Below, piece after piece: positions 7,264 to 15,248 of a stretch of 19,826 bases of DNA (position 1 is its first letter; the number at the start of each line of letters is the position of its first letter). The stretch covers positions 1-19,826 of the forward strand of contig PUKR01000016.1 of the NCBI GenBank assembly GCA_003552365.1, written 5' to 3'. The translations under genes were made by a program, and so were the position numbers. The stretch comes from Syntrophomonadaceae bacterium. GTDB lineage: Bacteria > Bacillota > Dethiobacteria > DTU022. The notes under the pieces are model-generated. The model was not told the origin of the DNA. It worked only from the letters and a program-made list of their open reading frames with translations, and made no database searches.

Positions 7264-8241
7264 TTGATCAAATTGGATAAAGTGGACAAGGTTTTCCCGG
7301 GAACAACCGTTCCTGCAGTAGACCAGGTCAGCTTCCAGGTGGACGAAGGAAATATCTGTGTTTTTGTCGGTCCCTCCGGCTGTGGAAAAACTACCATTTT
7401 ACGCATGATCAACCGCCTGGTGGAACCCACCGGTGGAGATATTTATATCAAGGGCCAAAAAGTAAGTGACAAAGGGGTTAACCCCGATTACCTGCGCCGG
7501 GAGATCGGTTATGTAATCCAGCAGATTGGCCTGATGCCCCACAGGACTATCGAGCAGAACGTAGCCTTAGTCCCCCGCCTTTTAAAGTGGCCGGAAGATA
7601 AAATCAAACCCCGGGTAAAACATCTTTTGGAAATGGTCGGTCTTGAACCTGATGAAGTGGCCCAAAAATACCCACACCAGTTAAGCGGGGGAATGATGCA
7701 GCGGGTAGGGGTAGCCAGGGCGCTGGCCGCAGACCCGCCAATCATGCTCATGGATGAGCCCTTTGGAGCTGTAGACCCCATCGTCAGGGGCAGACTGCAG
7801 GACGAATTCCTTCGCCTGCAAAAAGAAATGAAAAAAACGATCTGCTTTGTTACCCACGATATTAATGAAGCCATCAAGATGGGTGATCATATCGTGATCA
7901 TGAACAAAGGCAGGCTGGTCCAGCACGGCACCCCCATGGAGATACTTTCCAACCCGGCCGACGAATTTGTAAAAGACCTGATTGGATCAGACCGGGAAAT
8001 CAAGCTGCTCGAGCTGACCAGGTCTGAAGAAATTGTAGAGCATACCGATGAGATCCCTGAAGTGGTCAATAAAAAAGATTGCTTCATCCAGGCCATCGAC
8101 CCGGTCCAACGAGCCCTGGAAACCATGATGAAGAAAGACTCCGACCTTGTCGGGGTCCGGGACGGGGAAAGCTTTATCGGGACCATCAGCTGGGAGGATA
8201 TTAAGAAACACATTAACAGGATTAGTGGTGATCAAGCCTAA
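7264..8241 (+). CDS. OpuC-type ABC transporter ATPase with C-terminal CBS region
   Basis: 325 aa. The TTG start is supported by AAGGAGG about 10 nt upstream. It has Walker A GPSGCGKT (residues 36-43), the signature LSGGMMQR (140-147) and Walker B IMLMDEP (160-166), followed by a switch histidine in CFVTHD. After about residue 250 comes a regulatory segment (DCFIQAIDPVQRALETMMKK...GTISWEDI) resembling a CBS domain. In OpuA/OpuC transporters this region senses ionic strength or nucleotides. Only one recognisable CBS repeat is seen. The stop codon overlaps the next gene's ATG (TAATG), implying translational coupling. Confidence 0.93.
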   Translation: MIKLDKVDKVFPGTTVPAVDQVSFQVDEGNICVFVGPSGCGKTTILRMINRLVEPTGGDIYIKGQKVSDKGVNPDYLRREIGYVIQQIGLMPHRTIEQNVALVPRLLKWPEDKIKPRVKHLLEMVGLEPDEVAQKYPHQLSGGMMQRVGVARALAADPPIMLMDEPFGAVDPIVRGRLQDEFLRLQKEMKKTICFVTHDINEAIKMGDHIVIMNKGRLVQHGTPMEILSNPADEFVKDLIGSDREIKLLELTRSEEIVEHTDEIPEVVNKKDCFIQAIDPVQRALETMMKKDSDLVGVRDGESFIGTISWEDIKKHINRISGDQA

Positions 8242-8888
8242 TGGAATTTGAAATGGAAAGATTCATATCTGCCCTGTTTGATCGCTCTCCGCCGCATGCC
8301 GTGGAGCATCTTCAGCTGGTCTTAATTCCCCTGACCACTGCTTTTATTATTGCTTTTCCCACCGCAGTCCTGTTAACCCGCAGGCGCTTTATCAAGTACA
8401 CGGACCGGGTAATGACCTTTTTCAACATGGGACAGACTATACCACCGTTGGCGGTAATTGCCATTTTCTTTCCTTTCCTGGGCCTGGGACGGACACCGGC
8501 CCTTTTTGCCCTGACTATATATGCCCTGCTTCCCATCGCCCGCAACACCCTGGCCGGTTTGAAGGGAGTGCCCCAGGATGTCAAAGAAGCGGCCAGGGGC
8601 ATGGGGATGTCTGAATGGGAAATGCTTTTTAAAGTTGAAATTCCTCTCAGCATGCCGGTAGTAATGGCCGGGGTTAAGATATCCGTAGTTTTAACCTCGG
8701 GAACAGCCGCCCTGGGAGCCTTAGTCGGAGGCGGCGGCATGGGTGCGGTAATCTTTGCCGGTATTGACTTTTTCCGGGCCGAATTAATTATTGCCGGGAC
8801 TTTAATTATCGGGGTAATTGCCATAGTTTTAGACAGGCTACTGACCGTGATTGATAATATCCTCACCCCGCCGCACATGAAAACGTGA
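8241..8888 (+). CDS. OpuC-type ABC transporter permease (second)
   Basis: 215 aa, with its ATG overlapping the ATPase stop by one base. The EAA loop EAARGMGMSEWEMLFKVEIP and the GLGRTPALFALTIYALLPIARN segment show it to be a paralogue of the first permease, so the importer probably uses a heterodimeric membrane domain. The sequence ALVGGGGMGAVIFAGI near the C-terminus is also typical of OpuC permeases. A 137-bp gap with a small inverted repeat separates it from the binding-protein gene. Confidence 0.9.
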   Translation: MEFEMERFISALFDRSPPHAVEHLQLVLIPLTTAFIIAFPTAVLLTRRRFIKYTDRVMTFFNMGQTIPPLAVIAIFFPFLGLGRTPALFALTIYALLPIARNTLAGLKGVPQDVKEAARGMGMSEWEMLFKVEIPLSMPVVMAGVKISVVLTSGTAALGALVGGGGMGAVIFAGIDFFRAELIIAGTLIIGVIAIVLDRLLTVIDNILTPPHMKT

Positions 8889-8942
8889 GACAGCTAATAA
8901 CTAACAGTTTTAAGAGTAATCAAAGATTATCCGGGAAGGGAG

Positions 8943-9001
8943 TGGTTACAAAAAAAATAAGGATGCAATAACCTTTCTACTTTTAAATTCAAAGGTAACC
9001 A
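8943..9001 (+). repeat. Inverted repeat between permease and binding-protein genes
   Basis: TGGTTAC (8943-8949) pairs perfectly with GTAACCA (8995-9001) around 45 nt. It could be an mRNA hairpin affecting relative expression of the binding protein. There is no U tract, so it is not a terminator. Confidence 0.35.
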
Positions 9002-9025
9002 ACATTTATCAAGGGGGTAACAAAA

Positions 9026-9970
9026 ATGAAAAACATATTTAAGCTTGCAGTTCTGGTACTGGTACTCGGGCTGCTTTCAGTGTCCGTGCTTGGCTGTGAA
9101 GCTGATGAAGAAGTTGTGGATGAAGAAGAACCGGGGACCGTTGTAGTCAGCTCTAAAACATTCCCTGAAGCCCTGACCCAGGGATGGATGACTTACTATC
9201 TGCTTGAAGACCGCGGCTATGATGTTGTCAATGAAATCGGCCTCGGCGAGGTAGCTGTAATCCGGCCGGCCCTGGAAGCCGGAGAAATCGACCTTTACTG
9301 GGAATACACCGGGACAGCCCTGTTTAACGTGATGGGCTATGAAGGCGACGAGCTGCCCGCCGGTGAGGAAGAGACCTTCCAGACCATCCATGATTACGAC
9401 CTGGAAGAAAACAATATCAAGTGGCTCGATTATGCGCCGGCAAATAACACCTTTGTACTTTTTGTCGCTGAGGAAACCCAGGCAGAATACGGGTGGGAAA
9501 CCCTTTCCGATTTAGCCGAATATGCCCGCGGGCAAGACGGTGCTTACGGCAGCATAGCCACTCCTGCAGAGTGGGTTGAAAGAGATGACGGCATGGTTCC
9601 TTTCCAGGAGCATTATGACTTCGAATTTGCCGATGTAGTTGAAGTTGAACTGGGCCTTGCCTACCGGGCCGTGGAGCAGGGAGAGGCTTTAATCGGAGTC
9701 GGTGATGCCACCGAAGGACGGATTATCAAGTACGATCTTTACATCCTGGAAGACGACCTTGATTTCTTCCCCGCTTACAATGCCGCCCCGACCATCCGCC
9801 AGGAAGTATTGGAGGCCAACCCGGAACTGGAAGAATTGTTGAGGGAGATTTCTTCCCGCCTGGATTTAGAAACCCAGACCGAGCTCAACTTAAAAACCGC
9901 TATTGACGAAGAAGACCCGGAAGATGTAGCCTGGGATTTCCTCGTCGAAGAAGGGTTAATTGAAGAGTAG
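9026..9970 (+). CDS. OpuC/OsmF-type substrate-binding lipoprotein
   Basis: 314 aa; AAGGGGG ribosome binding site 7 nt before the ATG. A signal peptide with a hydrophobic core ends in the lipobox LSVSVLGC, so Cys24 is the predicted lipid-anchored residue. An acidic linker follows (EADEEVVDEEEPGT). The mature part matches the glycine betaine/choline-binding OpuAC domain: VVVSSKTFPEALTQGWM at the start, GEIDLYWEYTGTAL in the middle and a closing PEDVAWDFLVEEGLI. It delivers substrate outside the membrane to the permeases encoded just upstream. The protein is strikingly rich in Glu and Asp and poor in Lys and Arg, as in secreted proteins of halophiles or haloalkaliphiles. The ligand is not identifiable from sequence alone. 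Confidence 0.93.
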   Translation: MKNIFKLAVLVLVLGLLSVSVLGCEADEEVVDEEEPGTVVVSSKTFPEALTQGWMTYYLLEDRGYDVVNEIGLGEVAVIRPALEAGEIDLYWEYTGTALFNVMGYEGDELPAGEEETFQTIHDYDLEENNIKWLDYAPANNTFVLFVAEETQAEYGWETLSDLAEYARGQDGAYGSIATPAEWVERDDGMVPFQEHYDFEFADVVEVELGLAYRAVEQGEALIGVGDATEGRIIKYDLYILEDDLDFFPAYNAAPTIRQEVLEANPELEELLREISSRLDLETQTELNLKTAIDEEDPEDVAWDFLVEEGLIEE

Positions 9971-10010
9971 CATGCTCGATTAACCTGGATAATCAGCTAA
10001 ATTATTTTTT

Positions 10011-10041
10011 AAAGGGCTTCTTAATTACAAAGAAGCCCTTT
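10011..10041 (+). terminator. Terminator between the ABC operon and the convergent MFS gene
   Basis: AAAGGGCTTCTT (10011-10022) pairs perfectly with AAGAAGCCCTTT (10030-10041), a 12-bp stem with a 7-nt loop. A T-rich tail (CTTGT) follows on the plus strand. The symmetric stem may also end the minus-strand operon only weakly, since that side is followed by A residues and lies inside the gene-free gap. Confidence 0.75.
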
Positions 10042-10085
10042 CTTGTACCAGGGAGACATAGAAAGAGCAACTTTATAAAATTTCA

Positions 10086-11387
10086 CTATTTATCCCGGTA
10101 AGAAAGCACACCGGCAAAAGCGACAACAGCAAAGAAGAAACAGACTAAAAAGCCGAACCGGTAAGCATGCAGGGGATAAATACGGGCTCCTTCAACCAAA
10201 GTTCCGTCCCAGCCAAAATCGAGCACAAAACCGAAAAGGGGTTGTAAAATAGCCATGCCTAAAAAAACTCCGACATTAACCGCGGCTGTTACCGAACCGG
10301 TATAACCGGGCAAACTTACTTCTTTAGCCATCGGGAAACTGAGGACCGTAGAAGCAGCTCCGACTCCGAGGAAAAAACTTAATAGATAGAGCAGCCAGAT
10401 CGGCAGCATTCCACCGGGCCAGGCCGCAAGCAGCAACCAGAAAAGGGCACAGCATGATACCAGGACCAAAGCCGGAAGTTTCCTGGACCCAAGCCGGTCT
10501 GAAAAAAGGCCGGCTAAAGGAGCCGTAACCATATAGCCCAGGTAAGTGATAACCATGATTAAAGAAGCCCGGGCCACCTCCAGGCCGTAAACATGAACCA
10601 GGTATGATACTCCCCAGGTCCCGGAAAAAACAATAAAGCCCCCGTAAGTGCCGAAATTAAGTAAAAAAGGAGCCCATAGACGCCGGTTTGAAAGAGCAGC
10701 CACAACTTTTCCCAGGGTAAAATCCTGCTCATTCTCTTCCTGTCGGCCGCTTCCCGGTTTACTTACCAGTCCCGGGTCACTTTTTTGGGGTTGATTACGA
10801 ACATAAATAAAGCAGAGCGCTGCTGCAAGAAGAGTAGCCGCACCCATATAAACAAAAGAATTGCGCCAGCCAAAAAGATCAACGGCAAACGCCAGTGGAG
10901 TAGAACCAAGCAAAGCCCCGGTGCCGCTGACTAAAAGAGCCAGGCCGGAAACCGTGGCAAACTCGGTACTTTTAAACCAGGAAGCCTGGAATTTCAAAAT
11001 ATTAATTAAAACAACCGAGCCGCCGAGCCCGATTAAAAGCCGCCCCGTAAAAACCAGCGCCGTGTTGGGTGCGATTCCGATACACACAGATCCAGCAGCC
11101 ATGGCCAGCCCGGTTAAAAGAGCTATTTTTCTCGGTCCCAAACGGTCCACCAGCATACCGCCAGGTATTTGCATTACTACGTACATATAGGTATAAGCTG
11201 CCGCCAGGTTGCCCAATCCGGCCCCGGTTAAAGCAAACTCTGCCGTTAATAAGTCGGCCACCACGTTGAATGAAACCCGGTGAAATGAAGTAATTAAATG
11301 TAGCGAAACCAAAAAAAGCCACATGATCCAGCGAAGCTGCTGTTCATAATTACCAGGAAAAACCCTGCATCTAATAAGACTATTCAT
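10086..11387 (-). CDS. Major facilitator superfamily transporter
   Basis: 433 aa from the ATG at 11387, which has AGGGGG about 7 nt upstream. The frame stays open 75 codons further up, but that part is not MFS-like and contains a dispersed repeat, so I reject the longer start. About twelve hydrophobic segments are visible, with the MFS loop motif GGMLVDRLGPRK after the second and GLFSDRLGSRK in the second half. A charged central loop (about residues 195-220) separates the two bundles. The type resembles NarK/phthalate-permease-like single-substrate carriers. It is the last gene of the kam operon, so it may carry the lysine-related substrate or an acylated form; that is inference. Confidence 0.88.
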   Translation of the reverse strand: MNSLIRCRVFPGNYEQQLRWIMWLFLVSLHLITSFHRVSFNVVADLLTAEFALTGAGLGNLAAAYTYMYVVMQIPGGMLVDRLGPRKIALLTGLAMAAGSVCIGIAPNTALVFTGRLLIGLGGSVVLINILKFQASWFKSTEFATVSGLALLVSGTGALLGSTPLAFAVDLFGWRNSFVYMGAATLLAAALCFIYVRNQPQKSDPGLVSKPGSGRQEENEQDFTLGKVVAALSNRRLWAPFLLNFGTYGGFIVFSGTWGVSYLVHVYGLEVARASLIMVITYLGYMVTAPLAGLFSDRLGSRKLPALVLVSCCALFWLLLAAWPGGMLPIWLLYLLSFFLGVGAASTVLSFPMAKEVSLPGYTGSVTAAVNVGVFLGMAILQPLFGFVLDFGWDGTLVEGARIYPLHAYRFGFLVCFFFAVVAFAGVLSYRDK

Positions 11388-11471
11388 CGCTCTGCCCCCT
11401 GGCAATCGTTCCGGATCCGGTAAAACCCTGCTTGCTAAAACCGGTCGCTTGTACAAAAAAGTCATGCTGCT

Positions 11472-11508
11472 TTTCAGCTGAGTGGCCGCCATTGCCCGCA
11501 ATGAGCCG
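11472..11508 (-). repeat. Dispersed short repeat, copy B
   Basis: A stretch of about 37 nt, read on the minus strand from 11508, matches 17955-17991 on the plus strand with about 5 differences. The core is a palindrome, CATTGC-GG-GCAATG. It lies between the M20 and MFS genes, in the direction of their transcription. Confidence 0.6.
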
Positions 11509-11555
11509 ACGCCGGTCAAAAATACAGCGCGGCTGAGCAGACAAAAGTTATTATT

Positions 11556-11579
11556 AAAATATTGCCCGGCCCGCAATAT
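11556..11579 (-). terminator. Small hairpin 3' of the M20 gene
   Basis: On the minus strand ATATTGC (11579-11573) pairs with GCAATAT (11565-11559) around GGGCCGG, followed by only UUU. It may attenuate transcription or protect the 3' end before the MFS gene; the U tract is too short for confidence. Confidence 0.35.
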
Positions 11580-11624
11580 AAATTCACGGCCGGACAAAGA
11601 TAATCCTAACATATCAGCGTATTA

Positions 11625-12854
11625 TTAGCAAAGCAAATCGAGCATCGTGTAGAGTAAAACCCGGGTTGTATCGACCATGGTATCTATTTCCACGTACTCA
11701 TCGGCAGCATGGTAATTAGCCCCGTCAGGTCCGAAAAGCACGGTGGGAATCTTTAGCCTTGAAGCTATATGGTTTGCATCTGACTCTGCCCTGAAGTAAG
11801 TAGTCTGCAGTTTCTTATCCAGTATGTATTCACTGCCCTGCTGAAGCGACCGGACCAGGGGGGTGTCTTCATTCACCGTCCATGGCCGATAAAATACTTC
11901 CGGGTGAGGCAGGTCTCGCAATTTCACTTCAACTTCACTCTCAAGGTCCAGCTCATCGATGATTTCATTTACTTCCCGCAGAGCTTGTTCAGCATCGCCT
12001 TCGACCGTGTGCCTGTAAACTGTAAAGCTGGCTTCTTCCGGAACCAGCAAATATTTATCCCCACCCTGCAGGTTGGTAATGCACATGGTGCCGTCACCCA
12101 ACAATGGATGAGAACCAGGATCAAGCTTATCAGCAAGGGCGGTAATGACCCGAGCTGCATCTTCTACCGCGTTGATTCCTTTTTCCGGGTTGGCCCCGTG
12201 GGCAGATTTGCCTTTAACTTTAACATAATAGACAGCAGTACCCCGGCTGCCGAGAGCAGCACAGGGAAATTTTTCATTACCGGGAGCAAATGGAGCGGTA
12301 GGCTCTGGAATAACAGCATAATCGCAATCGCCTACAAGCCCGTCCAGGATTGTATAATGGGTGCCCAGGCCAAATGGCCCCTCCTCGTCACTAACCGCTG
12401 TAAATACAATATCACCTGAAAGCTCGACCCCTGCTTCCACCAGAGTTTCCAGTAAAAATACACATGCAACCACACCGGCCTTCATATCCAGGGCGCCCAG
12501 CCCATACAAGCGTCCGTCTTTTACAACCCCCTCGTAGGGATCAACGGTCCAGCCATCACAAAGCGGAACCGTATCAACATGGGCATTTAAAAGCATCCTG
12601 GGACCTCCTTCCTTGCCCGGAAGGCGGACCACCAGGTTTTCTCCTTTAAAGCCGGTTATATCTTTTTCTTCATAACGATGAATTTGAGTTTGCAGGCGGT
12701 TATAGTAGGACAAACGGCCGCGCAGGTAGTCAATAATTTCCGCTTCTTCAAAAAAGGGGCTCTTTATGTTAACTAATTCCTTCAAAAGCTTAACCATGTC
12801 GTTTCGATCAATTTTTTCCTCTGCCCTACGATATAAATCCCACTTACTATTCAA
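11625..12854 (-). CDS. M20-family metallo-amidohydrolase (ArgE/DapE/YgeY-like)
   Basis: 409 aa, TTG start 30 bp after kamE, with GAAGGTG just upstream. The two-metal M20 site is complete: H92 and D94 in NAHVDT, bridging D123 in LGALDMKAG, catalytic E157 and metal ligand E158 in SDEEGP, E184 in PEPT, and H382 in NYHAADE. H219 in SAHG lies in the dimerisation domain. The family removes acyl or peptidyl groups from amino acids (ArgE, DapE, carboxypeptidase G2, YgeY). Its place between lysine 5,6-aminomutase and a transporter suggests that it releases lysine or beta-lysine from an acylated or peptide form. The precise substrate is not shown by the sequence. Confidence 0.88.
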   Translation of the reverse strand: MNSKWDLYRRAEEKIDRNDMVKLLKELVNIKSPFFEEAEIIDYLRGRLSYYNRLQTQIHRYEEKDITGFKGENLVVRLPGKEGGPRMLLNAHVDTVPLCDGWTVDPYEGVVKDGRLYGLGALDMKAGVVACVFLLETLVEAGVELSGDIVFTAVSDEEGPFGLGTHYTILDGLVGDCDYAVIPEPTAPFAPGNEKFPCAALGSRGTAVYYVKVKGKSAHGANPEKGINAVEDAARVITALADKLDPGSHPLLGDGTMCITNLQGGDKYLLVPEEASFTVYRHTVEGDAEQALREVNEIIDELDLESEVEVKLRDLPHPEVFYRPWTVNEDTPLVRSLQQGSEYILDKKLQTTYFRAESDANHIASRLKIPTVLFGPDGANYHAADEYVEIDTMVDTTRVLLYTMLDLLC

Positions 12855-12884
12855 TTCAAATCACCTTCCCATGGTATATCGATT

Positions 12885-13640
12885 TTATTTTTTACCCGCA
12901 CTTCCACGCCGTACTAATTCCGCCGCGACATAGGAGGCAACGTGATTTGGCATTGTGCCCGGACCAAACCCGGCATCATAACCAAGCTCCATCGCCAGTT
13001 CATGGGTAATCCGTGGGCCGCCGCAGATGAGCAGCACCTTGTCCCGCAACCCCTCGGCTTCTGCGAGCTCCACCAGTTCGGTTAGATTTTCCAGGTGAAT
13101 GTTTTTTTGGGTGACCACCTGGGAAACAAGCACCGCATCGGCTTTAAGCTCTACCGCTTTAGCCAAAAGGTCGGCATTGGGGACCTGGCTGCCAAGATTG
13201 TACGCTTCGATCTCCGGGTATTTTTCTAAACCATATTCCCCGGCGAAACCCTTCATATTAACAATGGCATCGATTCCTACAGTATGTGCATCGCTCCCGG
13301 TACAGGCAGCCACCACTACCACTTTTCGCCCAAGCTTTTCTTTAATCAACTCGTTTACTTCTTCAAAGCTCATCGACTTCTGTTCCCGCTTGGGAATTTT
13401 AATCGCAGAATAATCAACACTGTGGGACAGGTGACCATAAACAACAAAGAACGAAAATCCGGCTTTCAAGTCGGCCATCTCGGTAACCGTAGGAGTTTCC
13501 AGGCCCATTTTCAAAGCCAGCTGCCGGGCTGCTTCCTTGGCTTCATCCCCGGCCGGAACCGGAAGGCTAAAACTTACCTGGACTGCTCCGTCATTCAATG
13601 TATCTCCATAGGCTTTTACCTTGCTTAAATTAACTTCCAT
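12885..13640 (-). CDS. kamE: Lysine 5,6-aminomutase beta subunit, adenosylcobalamin- and PLP-binding
   Basis: 251 aa from the ATG at 13640, which has GGGAGG 10 nt upstream and starts one base after the kamD stop. A longer GTG start at 13676 would overlap kamD and is less likely. The cobalamin motif D117-x-H119-x-x-G122 (SDAHTVG) provides the base-off His ligand. K130 in IVNMKG aligns with Lys144 of the Clostridium sticklandii enzyme, which holds PLP as a Schiff base in the resting state. NLGSQVPNADLL, SQVVTQKNIHLENLT and GYDAGFGPG are also conserved. With KamD it moves the terminal amino group of D-lysine or L-beta-lysine from C6 to C5. The remaining lysine fermentation genes (kdd, kce, kal) are not in the window. 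Confidence 0.95.
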   Translation of the reverse strand: MEVNLSKVKAYGDTLNDGAVQVSFSLPVPAGDEAKEAARQLALKMGLETPTVTEMADLKAGFSFFVVYGHLSHSVDYSAIKIPKREQKSMSFEEVNELIKEKLGRKVVVVAACTGSDAHTVGIDAIVNMKGFAGEYGLEKYPEIEAYNLGSQVPNADLLAKAVELKADAVLVSQVVTQKNIHLENLTELVELAEAEGLRDKVLLICGGPRITHELAMELGYDAGFGPGTMPNHVASYVAAELVRRGSAGKK

Positions 13641-13641
13641 T

Positions 13642-15231
13642 TCAGGAAAGCCTCCCTTCCGTCGGTATCGAACCATTTAAAAACAGTTCAAAAAAGGGAT
13701 TGTAATAATTTTCTTCTTTACCTGCAACCCCATCTTTTCCTTTGCCGCCTTCTGCCGTTCGCTTGATATCGGCAAAAAATCCTTGTTCTATAGCTGATTC
13801 CAGGCCAATTCTTTCTATTTCCTGCAGCATTTCACAGGCTTCACCTAGCAAATGGGCAGCCCTGGCCTGGATCCTGCCATCTTGTTTAATCATTATTTCA
13901 TCACCGAGGTGCCTGGCATTATTAAAAATATATTGCCCGTTGGCAATGCTTAAATAACGATCGCTGATATAGGGGGTGTGGATTGCTTCGGTTGGCATTC
14001 CCAAAAGCTGGATTTCCTGGCCGGTGAGGACAGAGACAAAATTAAACATCCCGTTAACCAGGTAAGTCCTAAATATATCGCCGGTTACATGCTTGGTTGG
14101 CGGCATGTATTTCAACGGTGCACTGGGGAACAGTTCCCGGCAAAGCTGGGCCTGAGCAATCTCCATTAACAAACCGTCTTCCATATCCGGGTTGATTTCA
14201 AAAGCATGTCCCAGGGCTATCTGCTCCTCGGTAAGCCCTGAACGTAAACCCAACTGCTCGTTGATAAACTGTGAAGCAATAACTGTATGTCCCTTTTCGT
14301 AAGCATCGGTAGTAGTCAGGTAATTATCTTCACCGGTATTGATCACAATACCTGCATAAGCATTAATCATCCGGGAAAAGTGCTGATCGATAAAAGTACG
14401 CTTCATATTTATATCCCGGAATAAAATCCCGTATAAAGCGTCATTTAACATCATATCAAGGCGCTCTACCGCACCCATTACCGATATTTCCGGCATACAA
14501 AGCCCGGATGCATAGTTTACCAGCTGGATGTAACGCCCGGTTTTTTCACCGGCCTCATCTAAAGCTTCCCGGACAATCCGAAAGTTTTCCTGGGTGGCAT
14601 AGGTCCCGCCAAAACCTTCAGTAGTCGGCCCGTAAGGCACATAATCAAGCAAACTCTGGCCGGTGTGCCTGATTACCGCAACAATATCGGCTCCCTGCAA
14701 AGCAGCAGCTTTGGCCTGGATGGCATCTTCGTATACACTTCCGGTAGCCACAATTACATACAACAGCGGTTTATTGGGCCTGGCTGCTTCCTGCATCATT
14801 TGTTCTCTTTTTCCCCGGGTTGCCCTGATTTCCGCTGCAGCTTCAAGGGCAAGTTTATCGGCAACTTCCTGCATTTTTTCTTCGGGAGCTTCAGGGATAT
14901 CAGTAACTTTAAGTTTGTCCTCTTTCAAGGCTTCCGCAATTTCCTGTGGGGATTCATTCCGGGCAATAATCGCAGAAGCCAGCCAGGGGACCAGTCCGTG
15001 CCCCAGCAAACCTGCTTCCTGCAGCTTTTCCACCATGATGTTGGCTAAAGGGACCCCCGCATCATCAACCCCGTCTATTCCGAGCAGCCTGGCTGAAGCA
15101 CGCTCAATAGTGCTAGTAGTATAATCACTAATCCAGGAATGCAGCTGATCTGCAATCTTTCCGGCAGTATCCCTGGCTAAGTCAATAGTTTTTTGTTCCA
15201 ATTCAAGCTTTTTTTGCAACGGATTTTCCAA
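13642..15231 (-). CDS. kamD: Lysine 5,6-aminomutase alpha subunit
   Basis: 529 aa, close to the roughly 516 aa Clostridium sticklandii KamD and conserved along its length: ERASARLLGIDGVD (about 43-56), PLLYVIVATGSVYEDAIQA, TGQSLLDYVPYGPTTEGFGG, SGLCMPEISVMGAVERLDMM, INTGEDNYLTTTDAYE, KYMPPTKHVTGDIF and a C-terminal GGKGKDGV...NYYNPF. This subunit forms the TIM barrel over which the KamE cofactors act. The TTG start at 15231 directly abuts the GGGGAGG ribosome binding site; an in-frame TTG at 15219 (12-nt spacing) may be the real start. It lies 17 bp after the KamB-like gene and 1 bp before kamE, in a tightly packed operon. Confidence 0.96.
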   Translation of the reverse strand: MENPLQKKLELEQKTIDLARDTAGKIADQLHSWISDYTTSTIERASARLLGIDGVDDAGVPLANIMVEKLQEAGLLGHGLVPWLASAIIARNESPQEIAEALKEDKLKVTDIPEAPEEKMQEVADKLALEAAAEIRATRGKREQMMQEAARPNKPLLYVIVATGSVYEDAIQAKAAALQGADIVAVIRHTGQSLLDYVPYGPTTEGFGGTYATQENFRIVREALDEAGEKTGRYIQLVNYASGLCMPEISVMGAVERLDMMLNDALYGILFRDINMKRTFIDQHFSRMINAYAGIVINTGEDNYLTTTDAYEKGHTVIASQFINEQLGLRSGLTEEQIALGHAFEINPDMEDGLLMEIAQAQLCRELFPSAPLKYMPPTKHVTGDIFRTYLVNGMFNFVSVLTGQEIQLLGMPTEAIHTPYISDRYLSIANGQYIFNNARHLGDEIMIKQDGRIQARAAHLLGEACEMLQEIERIGLESAIEQGFFADIKRTAEGGKGKDGVAGKEENYYNPFFELFLNGSIPTEGRLS

Positions 15232-15248
15232 CCTCCCCTAAGTTCCAA

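Noticed and set aside
11388..11612. 75-residue N-terminal extension of the MFS transporter.
   Set aside because: The segment has a hairpin and a dispersed repeat, is not membrane-like, and the internal ATG at 11387 has a good ribosome binding site and gives a normal MFS length.
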